From assembly GCF_900176505.1 (NCBI RefSeq), contig NZ_FWYB01000020.1, forward strand, positions 1 to 64,000: a stretch of DNA of 64,000 nucleotides, written 5' to 3'. A program made the position numbers and the translations under genes. Shown piece after piece: positions 1 through 7,726 of the stretch (positions are counted from its first letter, which is position 1; every line of letters begins with the position of its first letter). The DNA is from Pedobacter nyackensis. GTDB taxonomy: Bacteria; Bacteroidota; Bacteroidia; Sphingobacteriales; Sphingobacteriaceae. Under the pieces are notes generated by a model. That model did no database searches. It had not been told where the DNA came from and worked only from the letters and a program-made list of their open reading frames with translations.

Positions 1-1160
1 GGTGGTTCAGTAATATTAACATCAGATGCTCCGGCAGGTAACCAGTGGTACCTGAACGGAAATGCTATAGCAGGTGCAATAGCCCCAACATATATGGCAA
101 TTGCAAGCGGTAAATATACAGTGGTGGTAACCAATTCAGAGGGTTGTTTTAGCTCTGTATCCAACGAAATAGTAGTAATAGTAAACCCGCTACCTCCGGT
201 TCCAACAATCATCGTTGATGCAGATAAACTGATTTTCTGCGAAGGCGGCTCAGTAATATTAACCTCATCATCAGCTACGGGTAACCAATGGTACAAAAAC
301 GGTCAGATCATTCCAGGTGAAACCAATAAAACCTATACAACAAACAAAGCTGGTACCTATACGGTTAAAGTCACCAATGCTAGCGGTTGTTTCCTTGAAT
401 CTGCGAGCAAAGAAGTTGTAGTGCACGCATTACCTGTTGTTCCAACTATCATCGTTGATGCAGATCAGTTGATCTTCTGTAAAGGTGGCTCAGTAGTGTT
501 GACTTCATCATCTGAAACAGGCAACCAATGGTACAAAAACGGTCTGATCATTCCAGGAGAAACAAACAAAATCTATACAACAAATGAAGCCGGAACCTAT
601 ACTATTAGAGTAACCAATGAGAACGGTTGTTATGTAGTATCTGCAAGTGTACAAGTGATTGTTCATAGTTTACCACCTACACCAACAGTAGTGGTAGATG
701 CCGATAAACTTAATTTCTGCGTAGGTAGTTCAGTAATCTTAACTTCATCAGCTGCAAGCGGTAACCAATGGTATAAAGATGGTCAGATCATTCCTGGGGC
801 TATCAATAAAACCTACACAGCTACAATGAGCGGTCAGTATATGGTTATTGTAACCAATACAAATGGTTGCAGTAGTTCGCCGTCTCAGTCTGTTCAGGTG
901 ACCGCAGTTCCTTACCCTGAAGTGCCAGAAATTACACCTGGTGGTAGGACAACTTTCTGTGAAGGAGGTTATGTAATGCTTACCTCATCATCACCATCAG
1001 GTAACCAATGGTACAAAAATGGAGTGCTGATACCTGGTGCTACCAACCAAACATTTAACGTAAACCAAATAGGAGATTATACAGTTAAAGTAACCAACAC
1101 TACAGGTTGTGCAAGTGGCATTTCTGCTTTAACTAATGTGACGGTAAATAGAGTACCTAA
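1..1160 (+). repeat. Tandem 240-bp repeats coding Ig-like modules
   Basis: Equivalent positions of the coding repeat (the GGTGGTTCAG-like start of each module) fall at 1, 244, 484, 724 and 964, so the period is 243 bp once and then exactly 240 bp (80 codons). The copies at 201-440 and 441-680 are the most alike. The array continues upstream of the window, so its full copy number is unknown. Confidence 0.88.
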
Positions 1161-2694
1161 AGGTTATAATGATGCGATTAATTCACTTAGCTGCATACAA
1201 TCTTCATTCAGTTATAACTTGCAAAGCAATGTTGATAATACTGGAAAAGGAGGTAACGCTGTCCCTGCATACTTTACCTGGACAGTAAACAAAACAGCGA
1301 TAACAGGCGCAAGCAGCGGATCAGGGAAAATCATCAATGGTACGTTAATCAATACCTCTACAACGGCGCAAAATGTTGTCTACACAGTAACACCAAGAGC
1401 CGAAACGGGTGGTTGTGCCGGGCAGCCATTTACGATTACTGTAAGTGTACCGGTTTGTTTGGATATTGCGATCAGCAAAATAGCAGACAAGAGTTCTATC
1501 TCAGCCGTAGGTGATAAAATAAAATACACCATTACCGTATATAATAACGGAAATGCCCACCACAATCAGATTAAGTTAAATGATCCACTTCTGGGCGGAA
1601 TACTTAATCAGCCAAAAGGAGATAACGGTAACGGAATCCTGGAGAAAGATGAGTCCTGGGTATATGAAGGTGTATATACCATTAGTCAGAACGACCTTGA
1701 TAAGAATGGAATTCCAACAAGCAATTCAGGTAAAGTTGTAAATACTGCTACGGTAAGTTCTGTAGAATATCCAATGACTAAATCTGCCACTGCGGAAGTA
1801 TTAGTACAGACCAATCCTGCAATAGTATTGGTTAAATCAGGTGTGCTGAACCGTGGGTTTAAAACAGTTACCTATACCTTCAAAATTACCAATAAAGGAA
1901 ATGTTACACTTCAAGACCTTGTGTTGTCAGATCCGAAATTCCAGGGACCAATTACGCTTAAGCAAACTACTCTTGCTCCCGGAGCAACTACTATTGTTAC
2001 TGTAGAATATACTCCTACACAGGCTGAGAAGGTAGCAGGATCGATCACAAATATTGCAAAGGTGGACGGTTTTACAATGCAAGGAGTAAAGGTTACAGAT
2101 ATCTCAGGAACGGCTGAAAATAATGATGATCCAACGATAACTGATATCACCAGATATCCAATAGCAATTGATGATTTTGCTTCAACTAAAGCAGAGGAAG
2201 AGGTCGAAGTACCGATTGTAAATAACGATCGTCCGGCATTATTCCCATTAAATGTAGCTACAATAGACGTGAAGATGCAGCCTGCTAACGGAAAGCTATT
2301 AGTCGCAAAAGATGGAAAGGTTAGCTACAGACCGAATAAAGGGTTTTACGGGACAGAAAGGTTTACTTATAAAATTGATGACTCAAATGGTCTGCCTTCA
2401 AATATTGCTGAGGTAAGAATCGATGTCGCACCACCACCTCTGGATATTCCAAATACGTTTACTCCTAACGGAGATGGTAAGAACGATACATTCCTGATTA
2501 CTGGAATGGAAAACTATGAGGCTGTAGGTATTTTTATTTATAACCGCTGGGGTGATGAGGTATATAGAAACAGTAATTATAGAAATGAGTGGGATGGTAA
2601 GGGCTTAAACGATGGGACTTATTTCTACGTGTTGAAATTGAAAAAAGGAAAAACAGAAGAGACTCGTCGAAGCTGGGTACTTTTAAAAAGATAA
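1..2694 (+). CDS. Type IX secretion cargo: Ig-like repeat adhesin with gliding-motility C-terminal domain (5' partial)
   Basis: The frame is open from base 1, so the gene begins upstream; 897 codons are visible. The first ~380 residues are tandem Ig-like repeats, each with a conserved GNQWYKNG core and spaced 240 bp in the DNA. Then come a domain with paired cysteines, two DUF11-like repeats of the kind that ends in a KITNKGNVTL-type core (about 480-710), and a Big-type domain near 720-810. The last ~85 residues hold the NTFTPNGDGKNDTF motif and a YNRWGDEVY motif, which mark the CHU_C / gliding-motility C-terminal domain, a type B sorting signal for the type IX secretion system. The product is expected on the cell surface or secreted, probably as an adhesin. 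A PorP/SprF gene follows after 6 bp, the usual arrangement for type B cargo. Confidence 0.9.
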   Translation, partial: GGSVILTSDAPAGNQWYLNGNAIAGAIAPTYMAIASGKYTVVVTNSEGCFSSVSNEIVVIVNPLPPVPTIIVDADKLIFCEGGSVILTSSSATGNQWYKNGQIIPGETNKTYTTNKAGTYTVKVTNASGCFLESASKEVVVHALPVVPTIIVDADQLIFCKGGSVVLTSSSETGNQWYKNGLIIPGETNKIYTTNEAGTYTIRVTNENGCYVVSASVQVIVHSLPPTPTVVVDADKLNFCVGSSVILTSSAASGNQWYKDGQIIPGAINKTYTATMSGQYMVIVTNTNGCSSSPSQSVQVTAVPYPEVPEITPGGRTTFCEGGYVMLTSSSPSGNQWYKNGVLIPGATNQTFNVNQIGDYTVKVTNTTGCASGISALTNVTVNRVPKGYNDAINSLSCIQSSFSYNLQSNVDNTGKGGNAVPAYFTWTVNKTAITGASSGSGKIINGTLINTSTTAQNVVYTVTPRAETGGCAGQPFTITVSVPVCLDIAISKIADKSSISAVGDKIKYTITVYNNGNAHHNQIKLNDPLLGGILNQPKGDNGNGILEKDESWVYEGVYTISQNDLDKNGIPTSNSGKVVNTATVSSVEYPMTKSATAEVLVQTNPAIVLVKSGVLNRGFKTVTYTFKITNKGNVTLQDLVLSDPKFQGPITLKQTTLAPGATTIVTVEYTPTQAEKVAGSITNIAKVDGFTMQGVKVTDISGTAENNDDPTITDITRYPIAIDDFASTKAEEEVEVPIVNNDRPALFPLNVATIDVKMQPANGKLLVAKDGKVSYRPNKGFYGTERFTYKIDDSNGLPSNIAEVRIDVAPPPLDIPNTFTPNGDGKNDTFLITGMENYEAVGIFIYNRWGDEVYRNSNYRNEWDGKGLNDGTYFYVLKLKKGKTEETRRSWVLLKR

Positions 2695-2700
2695 TATTTA

Positions 2701-3696
2701 ATGATGAAACCTGTAAAATATTTGTTCGTTCTCCTTGTTCTTCTCTGCTTATTTGCGGGGCGGTCTGGCGCGCAGCAGAATATTCAGTTTTCTCAATATG
2801 TATTTAACAGCTTAAGCGTAAATCCTGCCTATGCGGGATACAAGGAAGAATGGTTTGCACAACTGGCTTTACGTTCGCAATGGATGGGGGTAGAAGGAGC
2901 GCCCAAAACAGGGGCTATCTCTATCGATGGAATAGTGGACCCGAGAGATAGGAAAATGGGCCTTGGCTTTCAGGTCGTGTCGGATAAAATAGGCCCCCAA
3001 TTTACCACGTCTGTAACCGCAAACTATGCTTACCGTTTGCAACTGAATGCTGATGATACTCAAAGGTTAAGTTTTGGAATAGGAGTGGGCGTAGTGCAAT
3101 ATAACTTAAGCGGAGATATGATACATACTTCGGAAGGGGGCGACCAGGCTGTAGCGTTAGGTGATGAAAATAGACTAAAGCCCGACTTGCGTCTTGGTGT
3201 TTATTACAATTCTGATTTTTGGTATATGGGGCTTTCAGTGCTGGATGCGTTTTCCGGTTCAGAAGTTAGCATTTCAAGATCGCAGTCTTTTAATATCGCT
3301 CGAAGCAGACATGCTTACTTTATTGCAGGTAGTCTGGTTAATATTTCTCCGGATCTTAGAGTTAGGCCTAGTCTGATGGTTAAGGAAGACTTTAGAGGGC
3401 CAACAAGTGTAGACTTGAATGTGATGACTATATTCAATGATAAACTCTGGCTTGGGGCCTCCTATAGAACTGGCCTGGGTTTGTGGAAAAAGAATATTAC
3501 TGAGCTTGATTTAGGTAAACAAAATTCTATATCTGCTATTGTACAGGTGTTTGTGAGCGAAAGATTCCGGATTGGATATTCCTACGATCATGTGACCAGT
3601 AAACTTGGAAGCAATAAAAATGGTTCTCATGAATTGACAATGGGCCTGACTTTTGGCCGAGTACCAAGATCCTTTATTTGTCCAAGGGTTTTTTAA
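2701..3696 (+). CDS. PorP/SprF family type IX secretion membrane protein
   Basis: A 331-residue outer-membrane protein with a signal peptide ending near residue 24 (GRSGAQQ). The mature N-terminus has the family hallmark FSQYVFNSLSVNPAYAG, followed by alternating beta-strand segments typical of the PorP/SprF barrel. Family members are paired with type B T9SS cargo and are thought to help secretion or surface attachment of that specific partner. The cargo gene ends 6 bp upstream, so the two are almost certainly cotranscribed. The ATG at 2701 is followed by a second ATG; either could be used. The length is normal for the family. Confidence 0.92.
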   Translation: MMKPVKYLFVLLVLLCLFAGRSGAQQNIQFSQYVFNSLSVNPAYAGYKEEWFAQLALRSQWMGVEGAPKTGAISIDGIVDPRDRKMGLGFQVVSDKIGPQFTTSVTANYAYRLQLNADDTQRLSFGIGVGVVQYNLSGDMIHTSEGGDQAVALGDENRLKPDLRLGVYYNSDFWYMGLSVLDAFSGSEVSISRSQSFNIARSRHAYFIAGSLVNISPDLRVRPSLMVKEDFRGPTSVDLNVMTIFNDKLWLGASYRTGLGLWKKNITELDLGKQNSISAIVQVFVSERFRIGYSYDHVTSKLGSNKNGSHELTMGLTFGRVPRSFICPRVF

Positions 3697-3832
3697 TTTA
3701 AATATTTCTTTATCCGGCTTATGGAAAGCCGAAGGAGTTCGCATCAATATTATAAATAAAGCATCAAGCCTTGTACAGAGAGGTCAATGAAGCTGAAACA
3801 ATTGTATAATGTTAACTCTAAAATTTAAAGCA

Positions 3833-4660
3833 ATGTTGGGTTCGAAAATCGATTTATTTGGCAATGAATGGCTTGATGTAGTATTTGATCAGAAAAACAA
3901 AAGTTATGGCGCTTACGCGCTTCGAAGGGACAGCTCATCGGATACGAGCAAAGCATTACTTATCGCGGGAAGTCTGTTTGTTCTTTTGTTCTTGTCTCCA
4001 AAAATCGCCAGCCTGATTAAAGGGAATGAAAACATTGAGACAGTGACCGAAAAGGTAACAACGATAACTGTACAGTCGCCACCACCTGTAAATCCGGAGA
4101 CGCCACCACCGGCAGCAGTTGAACCACCACCAGCAAAACAGGCTCAGATCAAATTCCCACCGCCAATAGTGGTGGAGGACAGTAGGGTGATTGATACTGA
4201 TCCTGTGCAAATAAAAGATCTGGCTACAAAAGATCCTGGGCAGAAGACAATTGAAGGCGATCCTGACGGTGTAGATGTGGTAATCAGTACTCCTGGAAAA
4301 GGGCCAGTCGGTGCGGTTGCCGTAGGTGATAACACAGTATATGATACCTTTGTAGGACTGGAGGTGCAACCCGATTTTCCCGGTGGAATGGATAAGTTTT
4401 ATAAATACCTTTCGAAAGCGATAAGATATCCTGCAATGGCTCAGGAGAACAATATACAAGGTAAGGTTTACCTGTCATTCATTATCGAAAAAAACGGCTC
4501 CCTTACTGATATTAAAGTAGAAAGAAAACTTGGTTTTGGAACTGATGAGGAAGCTGTTAGGGTGTTGAATGCTAGTCCGAAGTGGATGCCTGGTATTCAG
4601 AATGGCACAGCAGTTCGTGTAAAGTATAACATACCAATTAATTTTTCATTGGGGCAGTAA
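3833..4660 (+). CDS. Energy transducer TonB
   Basis: About 275 residues: a short cytoplasmic N-terminus (MLGSKIDLFGNEWLD), one membrane helix near residues 40-58, a proline-rich periplasmic spacer near 80-115, and a TonB C-terminal domain from about 190 with the QPDFPGGMDKF and YPAMAQENNIQGKV motifs. TonB passes proton-motive force from ExbBD to outer-membrane receptors. I prefer the ATG at 3833 over 3809 because the MLGSKIDL start fits the Bacteroidota family; the upstream alternative adds eight residues. No exbB or exbD is adjacent; the only ExbD-like gene in the window is at 56645. A terminator follows. Confidence 0.9.
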   Translation: MLGSKIDLFGNEWLDVVFDQKNKSYGAYALRRDSSSDTSKALLIAGSLFVLLFLSPKIASLIKGNENIETVTEKVTTITVQSPPPVNPETPPPAAVEPPPAKQAQIKFPPPIVVEDSRVIDTDPVQIKDLATKDPGQKTIEGDPDGVDVVISTPGKGPVGAVAVGDNTVYDTFVGLEVQPDFPGGMDKFYKYLSKAIRYPAMAQENNIQGKVYLSFIIEKNGSLTDIKVERKLGFGTDEEAVRVLNASPKWMPGIQNGTAVRVKYNIPINFSLGQ

Positions 4661-4700
4661 GAGCTACCAACAATAAAAGTAAAATAGAATTGTTCGATTA

Positions 4701-4732
4701 AAAAAAATGCCCACTTAAAGCGGGCATTTTTT
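4701..4732. terminator. Bidirectional terminator between tonB and mdaB
   Basis: TGCCC at 4708-4712 pairs with GGGCA at 4722-4726, flanked by A7 on the left and T6 on the right, so it can work for both convergent genes. The stop codon of the minus-strand gene overlaps the T-run. Confidence 0.85.
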
Positions 4733-5348
4733 ATGCTGATAATTCCATTTTATAATCTTCAATGAAGATTTTGTTTAAATGCTCTTCATAACGTTTAAGG
4801 TCTTTTATCACATCTGCATTTTTCTCTACATCATGGAAATGTATGCCTTCTAAGGGCTCCAGACCTGTAAAAGCGTTCATCCGGTGAAAGCCAAACATTG
4901 GTCCTTCATCTACACTTTTCTCGTTGAAAAACTCGCCCGGTAAAGTGAAAGCTTCTTTAGGTGCATTCCAGGAAGTGGTTAACATATACTTTTTACCATG
5001 CATCAAACCACCTGTCCCGTAATTGATGGTTGGATTGGCCGATGACCTGCCATCGCTATGGTAAATGCCGTTATTATGTCCTGCTGTGAAAACCAGATCT
5101 ATATATTTTTTAAACTCATTAGGCAATTGAAACCACCATACCGGAGTGTGGTAAATAATCACATCAGCCCATTTATAGTTCTCTACTTCTTGTTTAATAT
5201 CATATGGTGTGTTGATGTCGGTAGCGCGTACTTCAAATCCTTCATTATTATTGAAAAAGCTGATCGTTTTATCAGCTATGGTTTTGTTGAATTTACCGCC
5301 AGAATGGCCAAAAACCTGTCCTCCGTTTATTACAAATATTCTCTTCAT
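4731..5348 (-). CDS. mdaB: NAD(P)H-dependent quinone reductase, MdaB-like flavodoxin-fold protein
   Basis: 205 residues of the Flavodoxin_2 / NQO family. Visible hallmarks are the N-terminal INGGQVFGHSGG nucleotide/flavin-binding loop, the HTPVWWFQLP segment and the TTSWNAP motif near residue 130. Homologs use NAD(P)H and FAD to reduce quinones by two electrons in the cytosol, protecting against oxidative and quinone stress. The gene is divergent from a LysR regulator across a 95-bp spacer with direct repeats, the classical layout of a regulator and its target. The gene symbol follows similarity to E. coli MdaB; the substrate is not proved. Confidence 0.85.
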   Translation of the reverse strand: MKRIFVINGGQVFGHSGGKFNKTIADKTISFFNNNEGFEVRATDINTPYDIKQEVENYKWADVIIYHTPVWWFQLPNEFKKYIDLVFTAGHNNGIYHSDGRSSANPTINYGTGGLMHGKKYMLTTSWNAPKEAFTLPGEFFNEKSVDEGPMFGFHRMNAFTGLEPLEGIHFHDVEKNADVIKDLKRYEEHLNKIFIEDYKMELSA

Positions 5349-5372
5349 CGTTTTATCTTATTAATAACAATA

Positions 5373-5380
5373 CAAAGTTA
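5373..5380 (-). promoter_or_regulatory. Putative -7 promoter box of mdaB
   Basis: The minus strand reads TAACTTTG here, matching TAnnTTTG, 25 bp before the mdaB start codon. No clear TTTG is seen upstream; the -33 region is instead covered by the ATAATTATAATAG repeat. Confidence 0.5.
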
Positions 5381-5394
5381 CTTTCATACTATGT

Positions 5395-5441
5395 ATAATT
5401 ATAATAGTTTAATTTATACTTTTGTATCATAATTATAATAG
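5395..5441. promoter_or_regulatory. Direct-repeat operator candidate in the mdaB-lysR spacer
   Basis: The 13-mer ATAATTATAATAG occurs perfectly at 5395-5407 and 5429-5441, 34 bp apart. The first copy lies in the -33 region of both divergent promoters; the second lies between the lysR -7 box and its ATG. LysR proteins bind repeated AT-rich sites in such spacers, so this is a likely operator pair. Confidence 0.55.
5417..5424 (+). promoter_or_regulatory. Putative -7 promoter box of the lysR gene
   Basis: TACTTTTG matches the Bacteroidota TAnnTTTG box and lies 20 bp before the ATG at 5444, which implies a leader of only about 13 nt. Confidence 0.5.
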
Positions 5442-5443
5442 CT

Positions 5444-6340
5444 ATGGTGAATCTAGAATGGTTCAGAACGTTTAAAGCGATTTATGAAACGGGCACGCTA
5501 ACAGGTGCTGCCGACGCTTTATACATCTCTCAACCGGGGGTAAGTTTGCATTTAAGCTCATTGGAGGCTTATGTTGGTCATAAACTTTTCGATAGAACCT
5601 CGAGAAAGATGATCTCAACGGAAAGAGGGAAGATACTGTACAACTATATACTTGAAGCGTTAACCAAACTGGAAGAAGCGGAAAGGCATTTTCATAAAAG
5701 TGTAGAGAAGGATATTCCTACCATCAGCATAGGTATGTGTTTTGAGACGTTTCAATTTACACTGGAATCTTATTTACCCACTTTACCTTTTAATGTGATC
5801 ATTAAGTTTGGAGAGTATCCACAAATGTTGAGTGATTTGAATAGTGGTATTCTCGACCTGATCATCACTCCTCAGAAAGGTGATTATAAGGGCTTATTCT
5901 ACGAACCCTTCTTTAAAGAAAAGATTGTGTTGGTTTGTGGGAAAAACACGGAGACAGCAGGATTTGAAAAGCTCCTAAAGGAGGGGGATAGGGATGAGCA
6001 ACTGGGCTGGTTAAAGCAGCAAACCTGGTATGGTACTACCGGAGATATGGAACATCAACGCAGGTTTTGGCATAATAACTTTGGCAAGCGTCCGGATTTT
6101 AAACCAAACTATATTGTACCCAATTTATGCTCGATCATCAGGTGTTTAAGTGCCGGTGACGGGATAGCAGTTATGCCTGATTTTTTATCAAAACGTGAAT
6201 TGGATGCAGGCAACATTAAAGTCCTGTGGGAAGGAGATGTGCCCATTGAAAATACCCTATACTTTGGAACACGTAGAAAAACAATTTACGAAGAGCAGAT
6301 AAAAACGGTTAAGGATATATTTTTGAAAGAAATGGTATGA
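5444..6340 (+). CDS. LysR family transcriptional regulator
   Basis: 298 residues. The N-terminal 60 residues form a winged helix-turn-helix (LEWFRTFKAIYETGTLTGAA, then LYISQPGVSLHLSSLE), typical of LysR proteins. The rest is a periplasmic-binding-protein-like effector domain. It is divergent from mdaB, so it probably activates that gene in response to a quinone or redox signal and may repress itself. The shared spacer has two copies of a 13-bp repeat as candidate binding sites. The effector cannot be told from the sequence. Confidence 0.92.
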   Translation: MVNLEWFRTFKAIYETGTLTGAADALYISQPGVSLHLSSLEAYVGHKLFDRTSRKMISTERGKILYNYILEALTKLEEAERHFHKSVEKDIPTISIGMCFETFQFTLESYLPTLPFNVIIKFGEYPQMLSDLNSGILDLIITPQKGDYKGLFYEPFFKEKIVLVCGKNTETAGFEKLLKEGDRDEQLGWLKQQTWYGTTGDMEHQRRFWHNNFGKRPDFKPNYIVPNLCSIIRCLSAGDGIAVMPDFLSKRELDAGNIKVLWEGDVPIENTLYFGTRRKTIYEEQIKTVKDIFLKEMV

Positions 6341-6392
6341 GTTAATTAATAGGAGGAACAAAAAATGCCTCGTATTGATTGTGTCTTTTTAA

Positions 6393-7664
6393 CTAGCCGA
6401 AGAACATATAACAAAGTGTGATTGCCGTGCAAACACCTACTAAATCTGCAAGTAACATCGCGCCAATTGCGTAACGCGTATTTTTAATATTTACAGATCC
6501 AAAATAAACTGCTATTACGTAAAAAGTAGTATCAGATGATCCCTGCAAAATACTGGATAACCTACCGGCAAAGGAATCGGCTCCATGCGTAGTAATGGTA
6601 TCAACCATCATTCCTCTGGCACCACCACCACTTAATGGCCTGATCAAGGCTGTCGGAATACCATCAATAAATCGTGAGTCGACACCTAATGAGGTACAAA
6701 TATGTTTCATGGCATTGATGATAATGTCAAATGTTCCGCTGGTACGCAATAAGCTGATAGCAATCAGCATCCCTACCAGATAGGGGATAATTCTTACCGC
6801 GGTTTCAAAACCACCTTTGGCTCCATCAATAAAGGCGTCAAATACATCAATGTTTTTGTATACGCCCCCCAATACAATCAGGAAAAATATGAGTAATAAT
6901 AAACCATTACTCAAGATGCCTGAAAATGATTGCAGTTCGGCAGTGTTTAAAGTAACGAGGTATAATACCAATGTAGCAATTACAGCAGAAATGCCGAGCA
7001 CCCAAGCCAAAATAGCCGGCTGAAATACATTGATTTTTTGTTTAAATGAAACGATTAACATGGCTGCTATGGTAGCAACAAATGTAGCGATCATGCAGGG
7101 AATAAAGATTTCGGTAGGATTGGCCGAATTTAAAGAAGCCCTGATGGCTATAATACTTACAGGAATTAAGGTAAGCCCTGATGCATGTAGACACAAAAAC
7201 ATGATTTGTGCGTTGGAAGCTACATCTTTACTTGGGTTAAGTTCCTGCAGACTCTCCATTGCTTTTAAACCAAATGGAGTGGCTGCATTATCGAGGCCTA
7301 AGAGATTGGCTGAAAAGTTCATCACCATATGCCCTGTAGCGGGGTGACCTTTCGGCACATCAGGGAATAATTTAGAGAAGAAAGGGCTGATGATTCTAGA
7401 TAATAATCTGATACCACCAGCTCTTTCAGCTATGCTCATAAAACCCATAAACAGGGCCATAATTCCAATCAGTTTCAAGCATATATTTACGGCAGTCCAG
7501 CAGGTTTCAATAACCCCATCAACTTTTAAAGGATTGGCGGCATCATCTGCCTTACCAATGATCATCCAGTTAAAAATTTCACTTTGTCCAAAAAAGAAAC
7601 ATTTTATACTCGCTACCACAATTGCAATGAGTATAAAAGCAGACCAGATTCTACTTAATGCCAT
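6393..7664 (-). CDS. SpmA-SpmB fusion, nucleoside-recognition (Gate) domain membrane protein
   Basis: 423 residues with about ten hydrophobic helices. The N-terminal half resembles SpmA (FMGFMSIAERAG, FSANLLGLDNAATPFGLKA) and the C-terminal half resembles SpmB (PYLVGMLIAISLLRTSG, GGGARGMMVDTI, GSSDTTFYVIAVYFGSV). In Bacillus the two are separate spore-maturation proteins of the Gate / nucleoside-recognition fold; in Bacteroidota a fused form is usual. This organism is not expected to sporulate, so the role is probably transport of an unidentified small molecule at the inner membrane. It is convergent with the LysR gene, with no clear terminator between. Confidence 0.85.
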   Translation of the reverse strand: MALSRIWSAFILIAIVVASIKCFFFGQSEIFNWMIIGKADDAANPLKVDGVIETCWTAVNICLKLIGIMALFMGFMSIAERAGGIRLLSRIISPFFSKLFPDVPKGHPATGHMVMNFSANLLGLDNAATPFGLKAMESLQELNPSKDVASNAQIMFLCLHASGLTLIPVSIIAIRASLNSANPTEIFIPCMIATFVATIAAMLIVSFKQKINVFQPAILAWVLGISAVIATLVLYLVTLNTAELQSFSGILSNGLLLLIFFLIVLGGVYKNIDVFDAFIDGAKGGFETAVRIIPYLVGMLIAISLLRTSGTFDIIINAMKHICTSLGVDSRFIDGIPTALIRPLSGGGARGMMVDTITTHGADSFAGRLSSILQGSSDTTFYVIAVYFGSVNIKNTRYAIGAMLLADLVGVCTAITLCYMFFG

Positions 7665-7726
7665 TAAAGATGATTTAGTTTAGGCCCTAAATTTAGAGTT
7701 TTGATTCTAATATCTCTATTTTAAAT

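Noticed and set aside
3715..3731. CGGCTT/AAGCCG hairpin after the PorP gene as a terminator
   Set aside because: The stem is only 6 bp and no T-run follows; too weak to call.
3956..4459. 167-codon open frame antisense to tonB
   Set aside because: It is a shadow of tonB; its composition (Tyr/Arg/Trp-rich) and lack of any motif show it is not real.
6351..6421. AGGAGG followed by ATG and an 18-codon frame on the plus strand
   Set aside because: The match to a ribosome site is good, but the frame runs antisense into the SpmA-SpmB gene and Bacteroidota rarely use such sites; likely chance.
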